Origin: Sphingopyxis witflariensis
GTDB lineage: Bacteria > Pseudomonadota > Alphaproteobacteria > Sphingomonadales > Sphingomonadaceae
Direction: 5' to 3'
DNA: 64,000 bases
Assembly (NCBI RefSeq): GCF_002205635.1
Contig: NZ_NISJ01000012.1
Location: forward strand, 1-64,000
The notes beneath the pieces were generated by a model. The model ran no database searches. It saw nothing but the letters and a program-made list of their open reading frames with translations, and was not told the origin of the DNA. The position numbers were made by a program, and so were the translations under genes. Every line of letters starts with the position of its first letter. Position 1 is the first letter of the stretch. Shown piece after piece: positions 26,084 to 37,689 of this stretch.

Positions 26084-26910
26084 TTTGCCGGCTTTACGAA
26101 TTTCAGCGTCATGCGGTCCGATTCGCCGATCGCCACATATTTGGCGCGGTCCTTGTCGCCTTCGGTCAGCGACGGCGGCAAGGTCCACACGCCCTTTTCA
26201 TAATCCTTGGTGTCGCGCGGATTAGCGTTGATCTCGCTGCGTCCGGCGAGCTTGAAGCCCGCTGCCTCGGCAAAGGCGATGATCGAGCTTTCCTTCATAT
26301 AGCCCGATTTCTCTTCCTTCGCGGCGGCGTCGCTTTCGTTCAGCCGATGTTCGACGACGCCCAGCGTGCCGCCGGGTTTCAGCATCGCAAAAATCTGTTT
26401 GAAGGCGTTGGCGGTATTGTCGCTGCCGCTGAAACGCCAGTTGTGCACGTTGCGGAAGGTCAGCACGACGTCGGCGCTGCCGTCGGGGACCTTGGGATTG
26501 GTTCCAGCGTTCGGAAATTCGGCGAGCTTGACCGTGCCATAGGTATCGGGTTTCGCGCCCTGCCATTCCTTGACCCGATTGAGGCCGCGTTCCCACGGAG
26601 CTGCGGCATAGAGGGCGCCGCCGCCGGCCTTGGCAAGCGGGGCAAGAATTTCGGTGTACCAGCCGCCGCCGGGCCATAGCTCGACGACGGTATCGCCGGG
26701 CTTCACGCCGAAAAAGGCGAGGGTTTCGGCGGGGTGGCGATATTGGTCGCGCGCCAGATTAGCGGGGGTGCGGGTCGGTGCGGCGACCGCGGCGGCGATG
26801 ATGTCATGGCCCTGATGGGCCTGATGGGCGGCGTGGCTGTCGTCGCCGATCGCGGCGGCGGGGCCGGTAAAGGCGATGGTGGCACTTGCAACAATCAATA
26901 GCGGACGCAT
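26080..26910 (-). CDS. Predicted exported SAM-dependent methyltransferase
   Basis: 276 residues. The start at 26910 has GAGAGAGGTG upstream and opens a clear signal peptide (MRPLLIVASATIAFTGPAAA). A His-rich stretch (SHAAHQAHQGHD) follows, then a class I methyltransferase fold: AETLAFFGVKPGDTVVELWPGGGWYTEIL as motif I, DVVLTFRNVHNW, and KPGGTLGVVEHRL. It resembles the COG4798 predicted methyltransferases. Export of a methyltransferase is odd because SAM is not known in the periplasm. It lies upstream of aat and overlaps its putative CTG start. Confidence 0.85.
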   Translation of the reverse strand: MRPLLIVASATIAFTGPAAAIGDDSHAAHQAHQGHDIIAAAVAAPTRTPANLARDQYRHPAETLAFFGVKPGDTVVELWPGGGWYTEILAPLAKAGGGALYAAAPWERGLNRVKEWQGAKPDTYGTVKLAEFPNAGTNPKVPDGSADVVLTFRNVHNWRFSGSDNTANAFKQIFAMLKPGGTLGVVEHRLNESDAAAKEEKSGYMKESSIIAFAEAAGFKLAGRSEINANPRDTKDYEKGVWTLPPSLTEGDKDRAKYVAIGESDRMTLKFVKPAN

Positions 26911-26962
26911 ATGGGCACCTCTCTCTGGGGGAAGGCCCCTGTTTGCGTAGGGATGCGCGTCA

Positions 26963-27151
26963 ATGCAAGTGTCCATGCTGTCGGTGAGTATCGGTGCCGC
27001 CCTTCTGTTCGGCGTTGCCGAGTTCGCCAATCATCGCCGGCGCAACCGCCGCGACGTCGACAGGGTCGGTTTCATGCCGTGGCGCGGGATCGCATTGGCG
27101 TCGGCCTCCGTCGCGCTGTTCGCGGCGGCGTTCTGGTTGAGCGGTCGCTGA
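26963..27151 (+). CDS. Small membrane protein of unknown function
   Basis: 62 residues with two hydrophobic helices (residues about 5-20 and 42-59) separated by a basic loop (NHRRRNRRDVDRVGFMPW). The loop segment DVDRVGFMPW looks conserved in small sphingomonad proteins I recall, which supports it as real. No strong ribosome binding site is visible. It lies between the methyltransferase and the CpaF gene, on the opposite strand from both. No function can be proposed. Confidence 0.6.
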   Translation: MQVSMLSVSIGAALLFGVAEFANHRRRNRRDVDRVGFMPWRGIALASASVALFAAAFWLSGR

Positions 27152-27163
27152 AGGCCGAAAGGC

Positions 27164-28654
27164 TTACAGGCACGCCTCGAGATAGGGCTGGTCGAAGCCG
27201 TACTGGCGCGCCTTTTCGAGCGTATAGGGGCGCAGGCCCATCGCGCGATATTCGCCGACGATCTTGCCGTCCTTGTCCTCGTCGAGATATTCGAACTTGA
27301 AGAGTTCCTGGGTGACGATGACGTCGCCTTCCATCCCTATCACTTCGGTGACGTTGGTGACCCGGCGCGAGCCATCGCGCAGGCGCTTGATCTGGATGAT
27401 CATGTCGACCGAATCGGCGATCTGCTTCGAAATCGCTTCCTTCGGAATCTTGATGTCGCCCATCAGGACCATATTTTCCATACGGCCAAGGGCTTCGCGC
27501 GGGCTGTTGCTGTGGAGCGTACACATCGACCCGTCGTGACCCGTGTTCATTGCCGCGAGAAGGTCGAAACATTCGGCGCCGCGAACCTCGCCCATGATGA
27601 TGCGGTCGGGACGCATGCGGAGCGCGTTCTTGACGAGATCGCCCATGTGGATCGCGCCATTGCCCTCAAGGTTTGCGGGGCGCGTTTCGAGCGGCAGCCA
27701 GTGCGGCTGTTGCAGGCGCAGTTCGGCGGCATCCTCGATCGTCAGCACGCGCTCGCCCGGGTCGATCATTTTCGACAAGGCGTTGAGCATCGTCGTCTTG
27801 CCCGAGCCGGTGCCGCCCGAGATGACGATGTTGAAGCGGCTGGCGCCCGCGATCTTCAATGCGGTGCACATTTTCTGGCTCATCGCGCCCCATTGGAACA
27901 GCATGTCGAGCGTGATCGGCTTGGCCGAGAATTTACGAATCGAGATGGCGGTCCCGCGCAGGGACAGCGGCGGTACGATGACGTTGACTCGGCTGCCGTC
28001 CTTGAGGCGGGCGTCGGCGAGCGGAGTGGTCTGGTCGACGCGGCGGCCGACCATGTTGCAGATGCGCTGGGCGATCTGAAACAGATGCTGTTCGTCGCGG
28101 AACTGGATCGGCGCGATGACCAGCTGACCCTTTTTTTCGATATAGGTCTGGTAGGGACCATTGACCATGATGTCGGTGATGTCGGGGTCCTGGAGCAGTT
28201 CCTCCAGCGGGCCGAAGCCGAGCAGCTCGTCGACGAGCACCTTTTCGAGCGCGAACTGCTCGCGGCGGTTGAGCGTGATGCGCAGTTCGGCGAGCACTTC
28301 GAGGATGATCGGGCGGAATTCCTCGGTCAGCTCGTCCTTGCTCAGCGTTGCCGCAGCCTCGGGGTCGACGCGTTCGAGCAGGCGCGGCAGCACCTGCTCC
28401 TTGATCTTGTGGACGCTGGCCTCGAACCCTTGCGCTTTTTCAGGTTCCATCGCCTCGGCGGTCGAGCGCTGGTTCAGCCGCTCCATCGCCTCCATTTCGG
28501 GGGTCATCGGCCCCGAATAGGCCTCTGGCGCAGGCGATGTGTCGATCGCCGGGAACTGGGTTCCGCCGGACACGCCGGGGCCAGACTGCATCGGCTTCGC
28601 GACGCCAAAGGCGGGGCGGCCAGCGGTGCCGGGGCGACGTCCGAATGCGCTCAT
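27164..28654 (-). CDS. CpaF-family type II/IV secretion ATPase
   Basis: 496 residues from the ATG at 28654 (AGGA 10 bp upstream). The N-terminal 120 residues are variable; then follows the CpaF/TadA layout: LLGFGPLEELLQDPDITDIMVNG, Walker A SGGTGSGKTTML, the Asp box IEDAAELRLQQPHW, Walker B region RPDRIIMGEVRGAE and the His box TGHDGSMCTLHSN. These hexameric ATPases power Flp/Tad pilus assembly. No other tad/cpa genes are in view, so this copy stands alone here. The N-terminal Pro/Gly-rich region may be a receiver-less leftover. Confidence 0.92.
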   Translation of the reverse strand: MSAFGRRPGTAGRPAFGVAKPMQSGPGVSGGTQFPAIDTSPAPEAYSGPMTPEMEAMERLNQRSTAEAMEPEKAQGFEASVHKIKEQVLPRLLERVDPEAAATLSKDELTEEFRPIILEVLAELRITLNRREQFALEKVLVDELLGFGPLEELLQDPDITDIMVNGPYQTYIEKKGQLVIAPIQFRDEQHLFQIAQRICNMVGRRVDQTTPLADARLKDGSRVNVIVPPLSLRGTAISIRKFSAKPITLDMLFQWGAMSQKMCTALKIAGASRFNIVISGGTGSGKTTMLNALSKMIDPGERVLTIEDAAELRLQQPHWLPLETRPANLEGNGAIHMGDLVKNALRMRPDRIIMGEVRGAECFDLLAAMNTGHDGSMCTLHSNSPREALGRMENMVLMGDIKIPKEAISKQIADSVDMIIQIKRLRDGSRRVTNVTEVIGMEGDVIVTQELFKFEYLDEDKDGKIVGEYRAMGLRPYTLEKARQYGFDQPYLEACL

Positions 28655-28779
28655 TATCTCATCCTGCTTTCGACTCGGGGGCAAAAGGCAACCCACGGCT
28701 GCCGCACCCCCATCCGACAGGGTGAATAAAGGGGAAACTTTGATATTGTCCTAATGGCGGGGGCAATTGCGGCGCGCAC

Positions 28780-28815
28780 AAAAAAGCCCGCGTCCGGGTG
28801 GACGCGGGCTTTTTT
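28780..28815 (-). terminator. Strong bidirectional rho-independent terminator of the atp operon
   Basis: A perfect inverted repeat: AAAAAAGCCCGCGTCC, a GGGT loop, then the exact complement ending in TTTTTT. It begins 21 bp after the atpC stop, and the A/T tracts on both sides allow termination in both directions. Confidence 0.95.
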
Positions 28816-28836
28816 GTGTTTCGTGACGGAAAGGCG

Positions 28837-29094
28837 TCAGCCGGCGATATGCTCGGCGAGGACGGTCAGGCCGCTCTCGTTGACTTCGGCAAAGCCGCCT
28901 TCGACTTCGATCACCTCGGGCGCGGCGCCCGCGGTGGCATAGATCGTCAGCGGGCCGTTGCGCAGCGTCGCCATGAAGGGCGCATGGCCTTCGAGCACCG
29001 AGAAGTCGCCTTCGGCCCCCGGCACGGTGACCATATGGACTTCGGCGGTCCGCTCGAGGCGGGCAGGGGTGACGAGTTCGAACTTCAGAGCCAT
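28837..29094 (-). CDS. atpC: F1 ATP synthase epsilon subunit, short form
   Basis: 85 residues. Only the N-terminal beta-sandwich is present ([62 protein letters not shown]). The C-terminal helical hairpin that inhibits ATP hydrolysis in E. coli (total 139 residues) is missing. The reading frame ends cleanly, and a short epsilon is normal in this order as far as I recall. It is the last gene of atpHAGDC, followed by a strong terminator. Confidence 0.95.
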   Translation of the reverse strand: MALKFELVTPARLERTAEVHMVTVPGAEGDFSVLEGHAPFMATLRNGPLTIYATAGAAPEVIEVEGGFAEVNESGLTVLAEHIAG

Positions 29095-29106
29095 TTTCTT
29101 GTCCTC

Positions 29107-29133
29107 AACCCCCTCCCCCGAAAGGGAGGGGTT
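29107..29133. repeat. GC-rich hairpin between atpD and atpC
   Basis: AACCCCCTCCC and GGGAGGGGTT arms form a strong stem in the 47-bp gap. It belongs to the same type as the hairpin at 17921-17942. Inside an operon it could affect mRNA stability or relative expression. Confidence 0.6.
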
Positions 29134-29141
29134 CGGTAGGT

Positions 29142-30689
<1,548 letters not shown>

Positions 30690-30722
30690 TTAGAGCGCTT
30701 CGGCGCCCGCTTCTTCGTGGTG

Positions 30723-31598
30723 CTACAGCGCTTCCGCGCCAGCTATGATTTCGATGAGTTCGGTCGTGATCGCCGCCTGACGCGTGCGGTTGTAGATGAT
30801 GGTCAGCTTGTTGATCAGGTCGCCCGCGTTGCGCGTCGCATTGTCCATCGCGGTCATCGACGCGCCCTGTTCGGACGCGGCGTTTTCAAGGAGGCCCTTG
30901 AAGATCTGGATGGTGATGTTACGCGGAAGCAGATCGGCAAGGATTGCTTCCTCGTCGGGTTCATATTCCACCGCGGCGTCGCTCGATGCCGGAACATCGA
31001 CGGGGGCGGGAACCGGGATCAGCTGCTGACCGGTGGCTTCCTGAAGCAGCGCCGAGCGGAACTTCGAATAGAAGAGATGCGCAACGTCGAACGCACCGGC
31101 TTCGTAAAGCTCCATCACCTTGAGCGAGACGTCGTGCGCCTGCTCGAAGCCGATGTCGCGGATGCCGGTGGTTTCATAATGCTCGGTGATCTGACCGGCG
31201 AACAGCCGTGCGATGACCGGGCGGCCCTTGCGACCGACGAGGAAGAAGAGAACTTTCTTGCCCTCTGCCTGCAGTTCGAGCGCCTTGTCGCGCGCCGCCT
31301 TGACGATGTTCGAGTTGAACGCGCCGGCGAGGCCGCGGTCGCTGTTGAGCACGACGAGCAGATGCGTGTCGCTCTTGCCGGTGCCGGCGAGCAGCTTCGG
31401 CGCGCTGTCCGACCCGCCGACCTTCGACGCCAAGCTGGCGACGACGCCTTCGAGGCGGGTCGCATAGGGGCGCGCGGCTTCGGCAGCGGCCTGCGCCTTG
31501 CGCAGTTTCGCCGCCGCAACCATTTTCTTGGCCTTGGTGATCTTCTGGGTCGATTTGACCGAGCCGATCCGGCCTTTAAGTTCCTTCAGATTGGCCAT
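30723..31598 (-). CDS. atpG: F1 ATP synthase gamma subunit
   Basis: 291 residues. The central shaft subunit shows both coiled-coil ends: [32 protein letters not shown] at the N-terminus and [38 protein letters not shown] at the C-terminus. It ends in AGAEAL then TAG. The same residues AGAEAL followed by a stop recur in frame ten codons later, so the stop may have shortened an ancestral longer tail. The gene lies between atpA and atpD in the standard order. Confidence 0.97.
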   Translation of the reverse strand: MANLKELKGRIGSVKSTQKITKAKKMVAAAKLRKAQAAAEAARPYATRLEGVVASLASKVGGSDSAPKLLAGTGKSDTHLLVVLNSDRGLAGAFNSNIVKAARDKALELQAEGKKVLFFLVGRKGRPVIARLFAGQITEHYETTGIRDIGFEQAHDVSLKVMELYEAGAFDVAHLFYSKFRSALLQEATGQQLIPVPAPVDVPASSDAAVEYEPDEEAILADLLPRNITIQIFKGLLENAASEQGASMTAMDNATRNAGDLINKLTIIYNRTRQAAITTELIEIIAGAEAL

Positions 31599-31614
31599 GA
31601 AGCCCTATCCTTGT

Positions 31615-31665
31615 ATCCCGGCGCGAGGCCGGGATCTTGGTGGACCCCGGCTTGCGCCGGGGACC
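31615..31665. repeat. Two adjacent REP-like hairpins between atpA and atpG
   Basis: ATCCCGGC/GCCGGGAT at 31615-31635 is followed by ACCCCGG.../...CCGGGGACC at 31644-31665. Both are GC-rich stems lying inside the operon, in the 71-bp gap. Confidence 0.6.
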
Positions 31666-31669
31666 AGTT

Positions 31670-33202
<1,533 letters not shown>

Positions 33203-33769
33203 TTAGCCTTTCATCGCCTGTGCGAAGCTATTGAGACGGGTACGGATGCTGCCGTCGATCAGCTGGCTGCCCAGCTGGACGACGAGGCCGCCGAGGATGG
33301 CGGGGTCGACGGTCGTGGCGATGCTGACATCGCGGCCGACACGGGTCTTGAGGTTGGCCGTCAGCTCCTTGAGCTGGGCGGCGGAAAGCGGATGTGCGCT
33401 GGTGACCTTGGCGGTCACTTCACCGCGATGGTCGGCAACGATCGCATCGAACGCGTCGATCATCTTGGGCAGATCGGCGAGGCGGCGATTCTCGGCGAGG
33501 ACGCCGAGGAATTTTGCGGTCAGCGAATCGAGCTTCATCGCCTTGGCGACGGCGCCGATGGCGTTTGCGGCGTCGGTGCGGCTGACGACCGGGCTGGCGA
33601 CCAGCGCCGAAAGATCAGCCGATTCGGCGAGGCCGGCACGAAGCGTCGCGAGGCTCTTTGCCGCTGCGTCGATCGCGTTCGATTCGCGAGCCAGATCGAA
33701 CAAAGCGACCGCATAACGGCCCGCGAGGCCCGCCGTGATGTTGCCTTGAATGCCGCCGGAATTCTCCAC
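33203..33769 (-). CDS. atpH: F1 ATP synthase delta subunit
   Basis: 188 residues from a GTG start with AAAGGA 8 bp upstream. The N-terminal domain (GLAGRYAVALFDLARES) and the C-terminal segment (VTAKVTSAHPLSAAQLKEL, VDPAILGGLVVQLGSQLIDGSIRTRLNSF) are conserved. Delta forms the top of the peripheral stalk, linking F1 to the b subunits. It is first in the operon; the promoter should lie in 33770-33850. The Fo genes are elsewhere, as is usual in alphaproteobacteria. Confidence 0.97.
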   Translation of the reverse strand: MENSGGIQGNITAGLAGRYAVALFDLARESNAIDAAAKSLATLRAGLAESADLSALVASPVVSRTDAANAIGAVAKAMKLDSLTAKFLGVLAENRRLADLPKMIDAFDAIVADHRGEVTAKVTSAHPLSAAQLKELTANLKTRVGRDVSIATTVDPAILGGLVVQLGSQLIDGSIRTRLNSFAQAMKG

Positions 33770-33975
33770 GCGTGAAAGTCCTTTTGCTACGATCCCGAGG
33801 GGGATGGGCCGCGCGGGTTTGTGCGGATATTCGGAAATATCCCCCGCAGCGAAGTCGCGGCGCGCCTAGCAACGATTTTGCTGCAATGCAAGGCGGGGTG
33901 GCGATTGCTTTTGGGAGTCCGCGCGATAGGGGCGGTCCCAGCCAAAAATCAGAACGCAAACGGGAAGGATGCACG

Positions 33976-34653
33976 ATGGGCGAGATGATCCGCATGACGA
34001 TGGACGATGGCGCAGAGGTTGCGGTCTATCATGCCGCGCCGATAGGCGAGCGACGCGGCGGATTGGTGCTGGTGCAGGAGATTTTCGGGGTCACCGAGCA
34101 TATTCGCGAGCTGTGCGACGAATATGCGGCCGATGGCTATGAGGTGCTGTCGCCCGCGCTGTTCGACCGCGAGCATCCCGGATTCGAAAGCGATTATTCG
34201 GGGCCGCAGTTCGAGCGCGCGGTGCAGCTGGCGCGCGAACTGCACCCGTTCGAGCAGAGCCTGAAGGATGCGCAGACGTGCATCGACTCACTGAAAGCAA
34301 AGGGGCCGGTTTTCATTACCGGCTATTGCTATGGCGGGTCGGTTGCCTGGCGGATGGCGCAGATCAGCCCCGACCTTGCCGCCGCGTCCTCCTATTATGG
34401 CAGCCTGGTGCCGACGCAGTTCAAGGACGACGCGCCCGCCTGCGCGACGATTGCCCATTTCGGCCGATTCGATGGCGGTATCCCGATGGAGGGCGTCGAG
34501 GCGCTGGTCGCGCGCGACCATCCGACCGCGCAGATTTTCGTCTATGAGGCGGGGCACGGCTTCAACAGCGACCGGCGCAAGGATTATCACGAACCGAGCG
34601 AATCGCTTGCCCGCGAACGCACGTTGATGCTGTTCAAGGCGTGCGGGAGCTAG
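33976..34653 (+). CDS. Dienelactone hydrolase family protein
   Basis: 225 residues. GGAAGGA precedes the ATG at 33976. The alpha/beta hydrolase has the Cys nucleophile in GYCYGG, the Asp in FGRFDGGIP and the His in EAGHGF, the Cys-Asp-His triad of dienelactone hydrolases. VLVQEIFGVTEHIRELCDEYAADGYEV is the conserved N-terminal block. Such enzymes open dienelactones in chlorocatechol breakdown but are often general esterases; no catabolic cluster is nearby, so the substrate is open. Confidence 0.92.
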   Translation: MGEMIRMTMDDGAEVAVYHAAPIGERRGGLVLVQEIFGVTEHIRELCDEYAADGYEVLSPALFDREHPGFESDYSGPQFERAVQLARELHPFEQSLKDAQTCIDSLKAKGPVFITGYCYGGSVAWRMAQISPDLAAASSYYGSLVPTQFKDDAPACATIAHFGRFDGGIPMEGVEALVARDHPTAQIFVYEAGHGFNSDRRKDYHEPSESLARERTLMLFKACGS

Positions 34654-34660
34654 CGCGGAC

Positions 34661-36190
34661 TTATTGGGCCGCCGCACCCTTCGCCAGCGGCTGGCAGCGA
34701 TAGACCAGCCGCTCGTTCGGGGCGGCGGGAAGGGCGCTGCGAATCGCGTCCTGCTGGGTCGCGAGCCCGGCAAGTTCGTTCGCATCGGCGGTGCAGCTTT
34801 TGAGCGTCACTCCGGCGCGGATCTCGCGCGCCTTGGTCATCGTGTCGGCGTCGAGCAGATAGCGGTCGACGCGATATTCCTCGGCGGCCTGGTCGATCGA
34901 GGCGATGGTTACGGTCGCCTCGTCATTGGGCACCAGGATGCGTTGCCAGCGGCCGTCAGAGCCTTGCGCATATTGGGTGCGGTCGTTGACGCAGCCGCCG
35001 CCGCTGATCGTTACCGGGACGTCGGTGGTTGCCGACACGGTGATTCGGCTGCGGTCGGGGCGGATGGTGCAAAGGAAACGGCCCTCGGCGAGCTTGGACG
35101 CCGTAGCGCTGCCAGGTGCCGCAGGTTCGTCGGTAGTGGCGGCGAGGACATCGGGGCGGGTGATGAAGAGGATTGCCGCGGCGAGCATCAGCACCGTCCC
35201 CGCGCCGCCCGCAATCTTGGCGTTGCGGATATTCCTCTGGTTGTAGAACAGCAGTCCCGCGCCTGCGGCGAGTGCGCCGATGACGAAGAGGACGCCGGCG
35301 AGCGCGATGCGATTCTCGCGTGCGGCGAGCGCTTCTTTGGCGGCGCGCGCCTGTTTGAGTTGGCGCTCAAGATTCGCTGTGGCTGTTTTGGCATTATTGG
35401 CCTCGGCCTCGGCGCGCGCGGCGGCGTCGAGCACGGCGCGGTCGCGCGCGTCGGCTTCTGCGAACGACAGGCAGGGGGTGCCGATGCTGGCATATTCCTG
35501 TCCGGCGTCGGCGAGGAAGCGCGCAAGCTCGCGTGTCGAAATGGCGAAGGCAAAGGGCGAATCGCCATCGTCGGCGCGGGTGATCGCCGAATTGATGCCG
35601 ACGATGCGGCCGCACTGGTCGACCAGCGGGCCGCCCGAATTGCCGCGCGAGATTTTGGCGGTGTGGACGAGCATCGCGACGCCGTCGACGGCCTGGGTGT
35701 TCGACAGATTGCCTTCGCTGCGCACCGGGCTGCGCGGGGTGATATAGTCGTTGGCGCTGCGCGCGGTCGCAAGATCGACATTGCCCGGATAGCCCAGCGC
35801 GACGACGTCGGTGCCGGATTCGAGCGGGCCGGTGAAGATGGTCGCGGCGGGCAGGCGCGCGCCGCTGATTTCGATCAGCGCGAGGTCGCGCGCGACGTCG
35901 ATTGCGATCAGCTTGGCCGCATAGCTTTTCTGCCCCTCCGACGGGACGACCCCCAGCGCGACATTACCGGGATATTTGACCGCCGATTCGACGACATGGG
36001 CGTTGGTGATCACACGCGTCGGCGAAATTGCGATCCCGCTGCCATGGCCGAAGCCCACCACCTCGCCATCGACCATCGCGACGGTGACGACGCGAACGGC
36101 GCTGCGCGACACCGCGCTGATATCGTCGGCGGCGCGGGCCGGCTGGGTGAGGGTGAAGAGGGCGGCGAGGAAGAGGAGGATGCGGGTCAT
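34661..36190 (-). CDS. Exported trypsin-like serine protease with membrane helices
   Basis: 509 residues. A signal peptide (MTRILLFLAALFTLTQPARA) is followed by a trypsin/DegP-type domain with His in TNAHVV, Asp in ARDLALIE and Ser in GNSGGPLV. Residues about 255-300 form an Ala/Glu-rich coiled coil, then two membrane helices (about 300-320 and 330-350) and a C-terminal domain of about 150 residues with paired Cys (GRFLCTIRP, GGGCVND, LKSCTAD). No PDZ domain is visible. The layout suggests a membrane-tethered periplasmic protease; its targets are unknown. Confidence 0.87.
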   Translation of the reverse strand: MTRILLFLAALFTLTQPARAADDISAVSRSAVRVVTVAMVDGEVVGFGHGSGIAISPTRVITNAHVVESAVKYPGNVALGVVPSEGQKSYAAKLIAIDVARDLALIEISGARLPAATIFTGPLESGTDVVALGYPGNVDLATARSANDYITPRSPVRSEGNLSNTQAVDGVAMLVHTAKISRGNSGGPLVDQCGRIVGINSAITRADDGDSPFAFAISTRELARFLADAGQEYASIGTPCLSFAEADARDRAVLDAAARAEAEANNAKTATANLERQLKQARAAKEALAARENRIALAGVLFVIGALAAGAGLLFYNQRNIRNAKIAGGAGTVLMLAAAILFITRPDVLAATTDEPAAPGSATASKLAEGRFLCTIRPDRSRITVSATTDVPVTISGGGCVNDRTQYAQGSDGRWQRILVPNDEATVTIASIDQAAEEYRVDRYLLDADTMTKAREIRAGVTLKSCTADANELAGLATQQDAIRSALPAAPNERLVYRCQPLAKGAAAQ

Positions 36191-36230
36191 GGGGGCACCC
36201 TAGACTCGCGCCGCGCGAAGGCAAGCCGCG

Positions 36231-37052
36231 CTAGATATAGGGACCCCACATGACCATCCACGCTCCGGCGCTGCCGGCGAGGATGACGAGGCCGCTGAAG
36301 GTGAGTAGTGCAGCCACGCGGTTTCTTGCCGCGGCTGTTCCCCGGGCACCCACGCGCAGGTAGATTTCGGCGACGGCGAGCGGGAGCAGCGAGTTGGCAA
36401 AGGCGAGGAACAGGTCGAACGGACCGTCCATCGCCTCGCCGATCCCCGCGCCGCCGGTCGCGAGGCCCCAAGCCATATAGCCGACGCGCATGAACCAGAC
36501 TGCGCTGGCGACCGCAAACAGCCGGATCGCCCAGCGACGGTGATCGGCGAAGCGCCGCGCGCGGGCCGCGCCAAATGTCATGACTGCAAAGCCGATGATG
36601 AGCAGGGCATCAAGGGTGATGCCGATCGCGCCGCCCAGCGCAAGCCATGTCCCGCGTCCCCATGTCATCCACAGCCCGCCGAGCGCGAGGGCGAGAGCGC
36701 AGAGCATATAGAGGCGGCCGTTCCAGCGGTGCAGCGCGGGCCAGCGATTGCGGATGGCGGGAAGCAACTGCACCAGCCCGCCGAAAGTGATGACCGCGGC
36801 CATCAGCACATGCGCCGCGAAGAAGAGATTGCCCGCGCTATCGCCCGCGACGAAGCCGATGATCAGCGGCTTGTCGTTCCACGCGGCGAAATTTCCGGTC
36901 AGCGTCGGGGGGTAATAGAAGAGCAGGATGAAGGCGATGAAGAGCAGCTGTCCTGCGGCGATGGCGAGGTAGCAGAAGGTCGCGCTTTGCCCCAACCAGT
37001 CGGCGCGGCGTGCGGGTCTTGCGGTTGCGATCGATGCGTCGATGGTGGCCAT
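36231..37052 (-). CDS. DUF2306-like multi-pass membrane protein
   Basis: 273 residues from the ATG at 37052 (GGGGAG upstream); an ATG at 37094 is possible but less well placed. About eight hydrophobic helices and the segment PALHRWNGRLYMLCALALALGGL fit the DUF2306 membrane family. Function unknown. A plausible promoter with TATTATAT lies at about 37105-37112 on the minus strand, next to tandem 8-bp repeats. Confidence 0.72.
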   Translation of the reverse strand: MATIDASIATARPARRADWLGQSATFCYLAIAAGQLLFIAFILLFYYPPTLTGNFAAWNDKPLIIGFVAGDSAGNLFFAAHVLMAAVITFGGLVQLLPAIRNRWPALHRWNGRLYMLCALALALGGLWMTWGRGTWLALGGAIGITLDALLIIGFAVMTFGAARARRFADHRRWAIRLFAVASAVWFMRVGYMAWGLATGGAGIGEAMDGPFDLFLAFANSLLPLAVAEIYLRVGARGTAAARNRVAALLTFSGLVILAGSAGAWMVMWGPYI

Positions 37053-37114
37053 GCTCAGCTCCCCGATTTGGGCGACAGAATGGCGCAGGAACATAAGTGA
37101 GTCAATGATATAAT

Positions 37115-37130
37115 ACAGTAACACAGTAAG
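37115..37130. repeat. Tandem 8-bp repeats in the promoter of the DUF2306-like gene
   Basis: ACAGTAAC is followed directly by ACAGTAAG, next to an AT-rich TATAATAC. Direct half-sites upstream of a likely -10 element suggest a regulator site; none is encoded next door. Confidence 0.4.
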
Positions 37131-37218
37131 TGCTTGTCGTTTTGAACGCAAGCATCGGGACGTGATCCGATGGGCGCCGTGGCATTGCACATCCAACGCC
37201 AAGAGAAAGGACGATCCA

Positions 37219-37689
37219 ATGACCTATCTGATCCACGGGCTCAGCCCCGATCGCTTCGCTCCGCTGTTCGCGATGGATGATGCAGACCTAGCGGCGCGCA
37301 ACGCCCGCCGCGTCATCGCGACCGCCGATCGCGGCTTTCCTTGCCGTGTCAGCCTCGAGGATGCGCGCATGGGCGAAGCGTTGATCCTGCTCCATCATGT
37401 CAGCCACGATGTCGCGACGCCCTATCGCAGCGCCTATGCAATCTATGTCCGGCCGGGTGTGGCCGCGGCGACCTGGCGCGACGAACTGCCGCCGGTGTTC
37501 GAGGGGCGCTCGTTCGCACTGCGCGCGTTCGACAGCGAGGGCATGCTGCAAAGCGCGCGGCTCGCGGGGCCGGGTGAGGCCGATGGCGCGATCCGCGATC
37601 TGTTCGCGGGCGATGCCATATCCTATATCGATGCCCATAATGCCGCGCACGGCTGTTTCGCGGCGCGGATCGAAAGGGATGCAGCATGA
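37219..37689 (+). CDS. DUF1203 family protein
   Basis: 156 residues with AAAGGA before the ATG. The family core is complete: PDRFAPLFAMDDADLAARNARRV, GFPCRVSLEDARMGEALILLHH, TPYRSAYAIYVR and YIDAHNAAHGCFAARIER. The function of DUF1203 is unknown. It overlaps ada by ATGA, so it is probably expressed with the alkylation repair gene. Confidence 0.9.
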   Translation: MTYLIHGLSPDRFAPLFAMDDADLAARNARRVIATADRGFPCRVSLEDARMGEALILLHHVSHDVATPYRSAYAIYVRPGVAAATWRDELPPVFEGRSFALRAFDSEGMLQSARLAGPGEADGAIRDLFAGDAISYIDAHNAAHGCFAARIERDAA

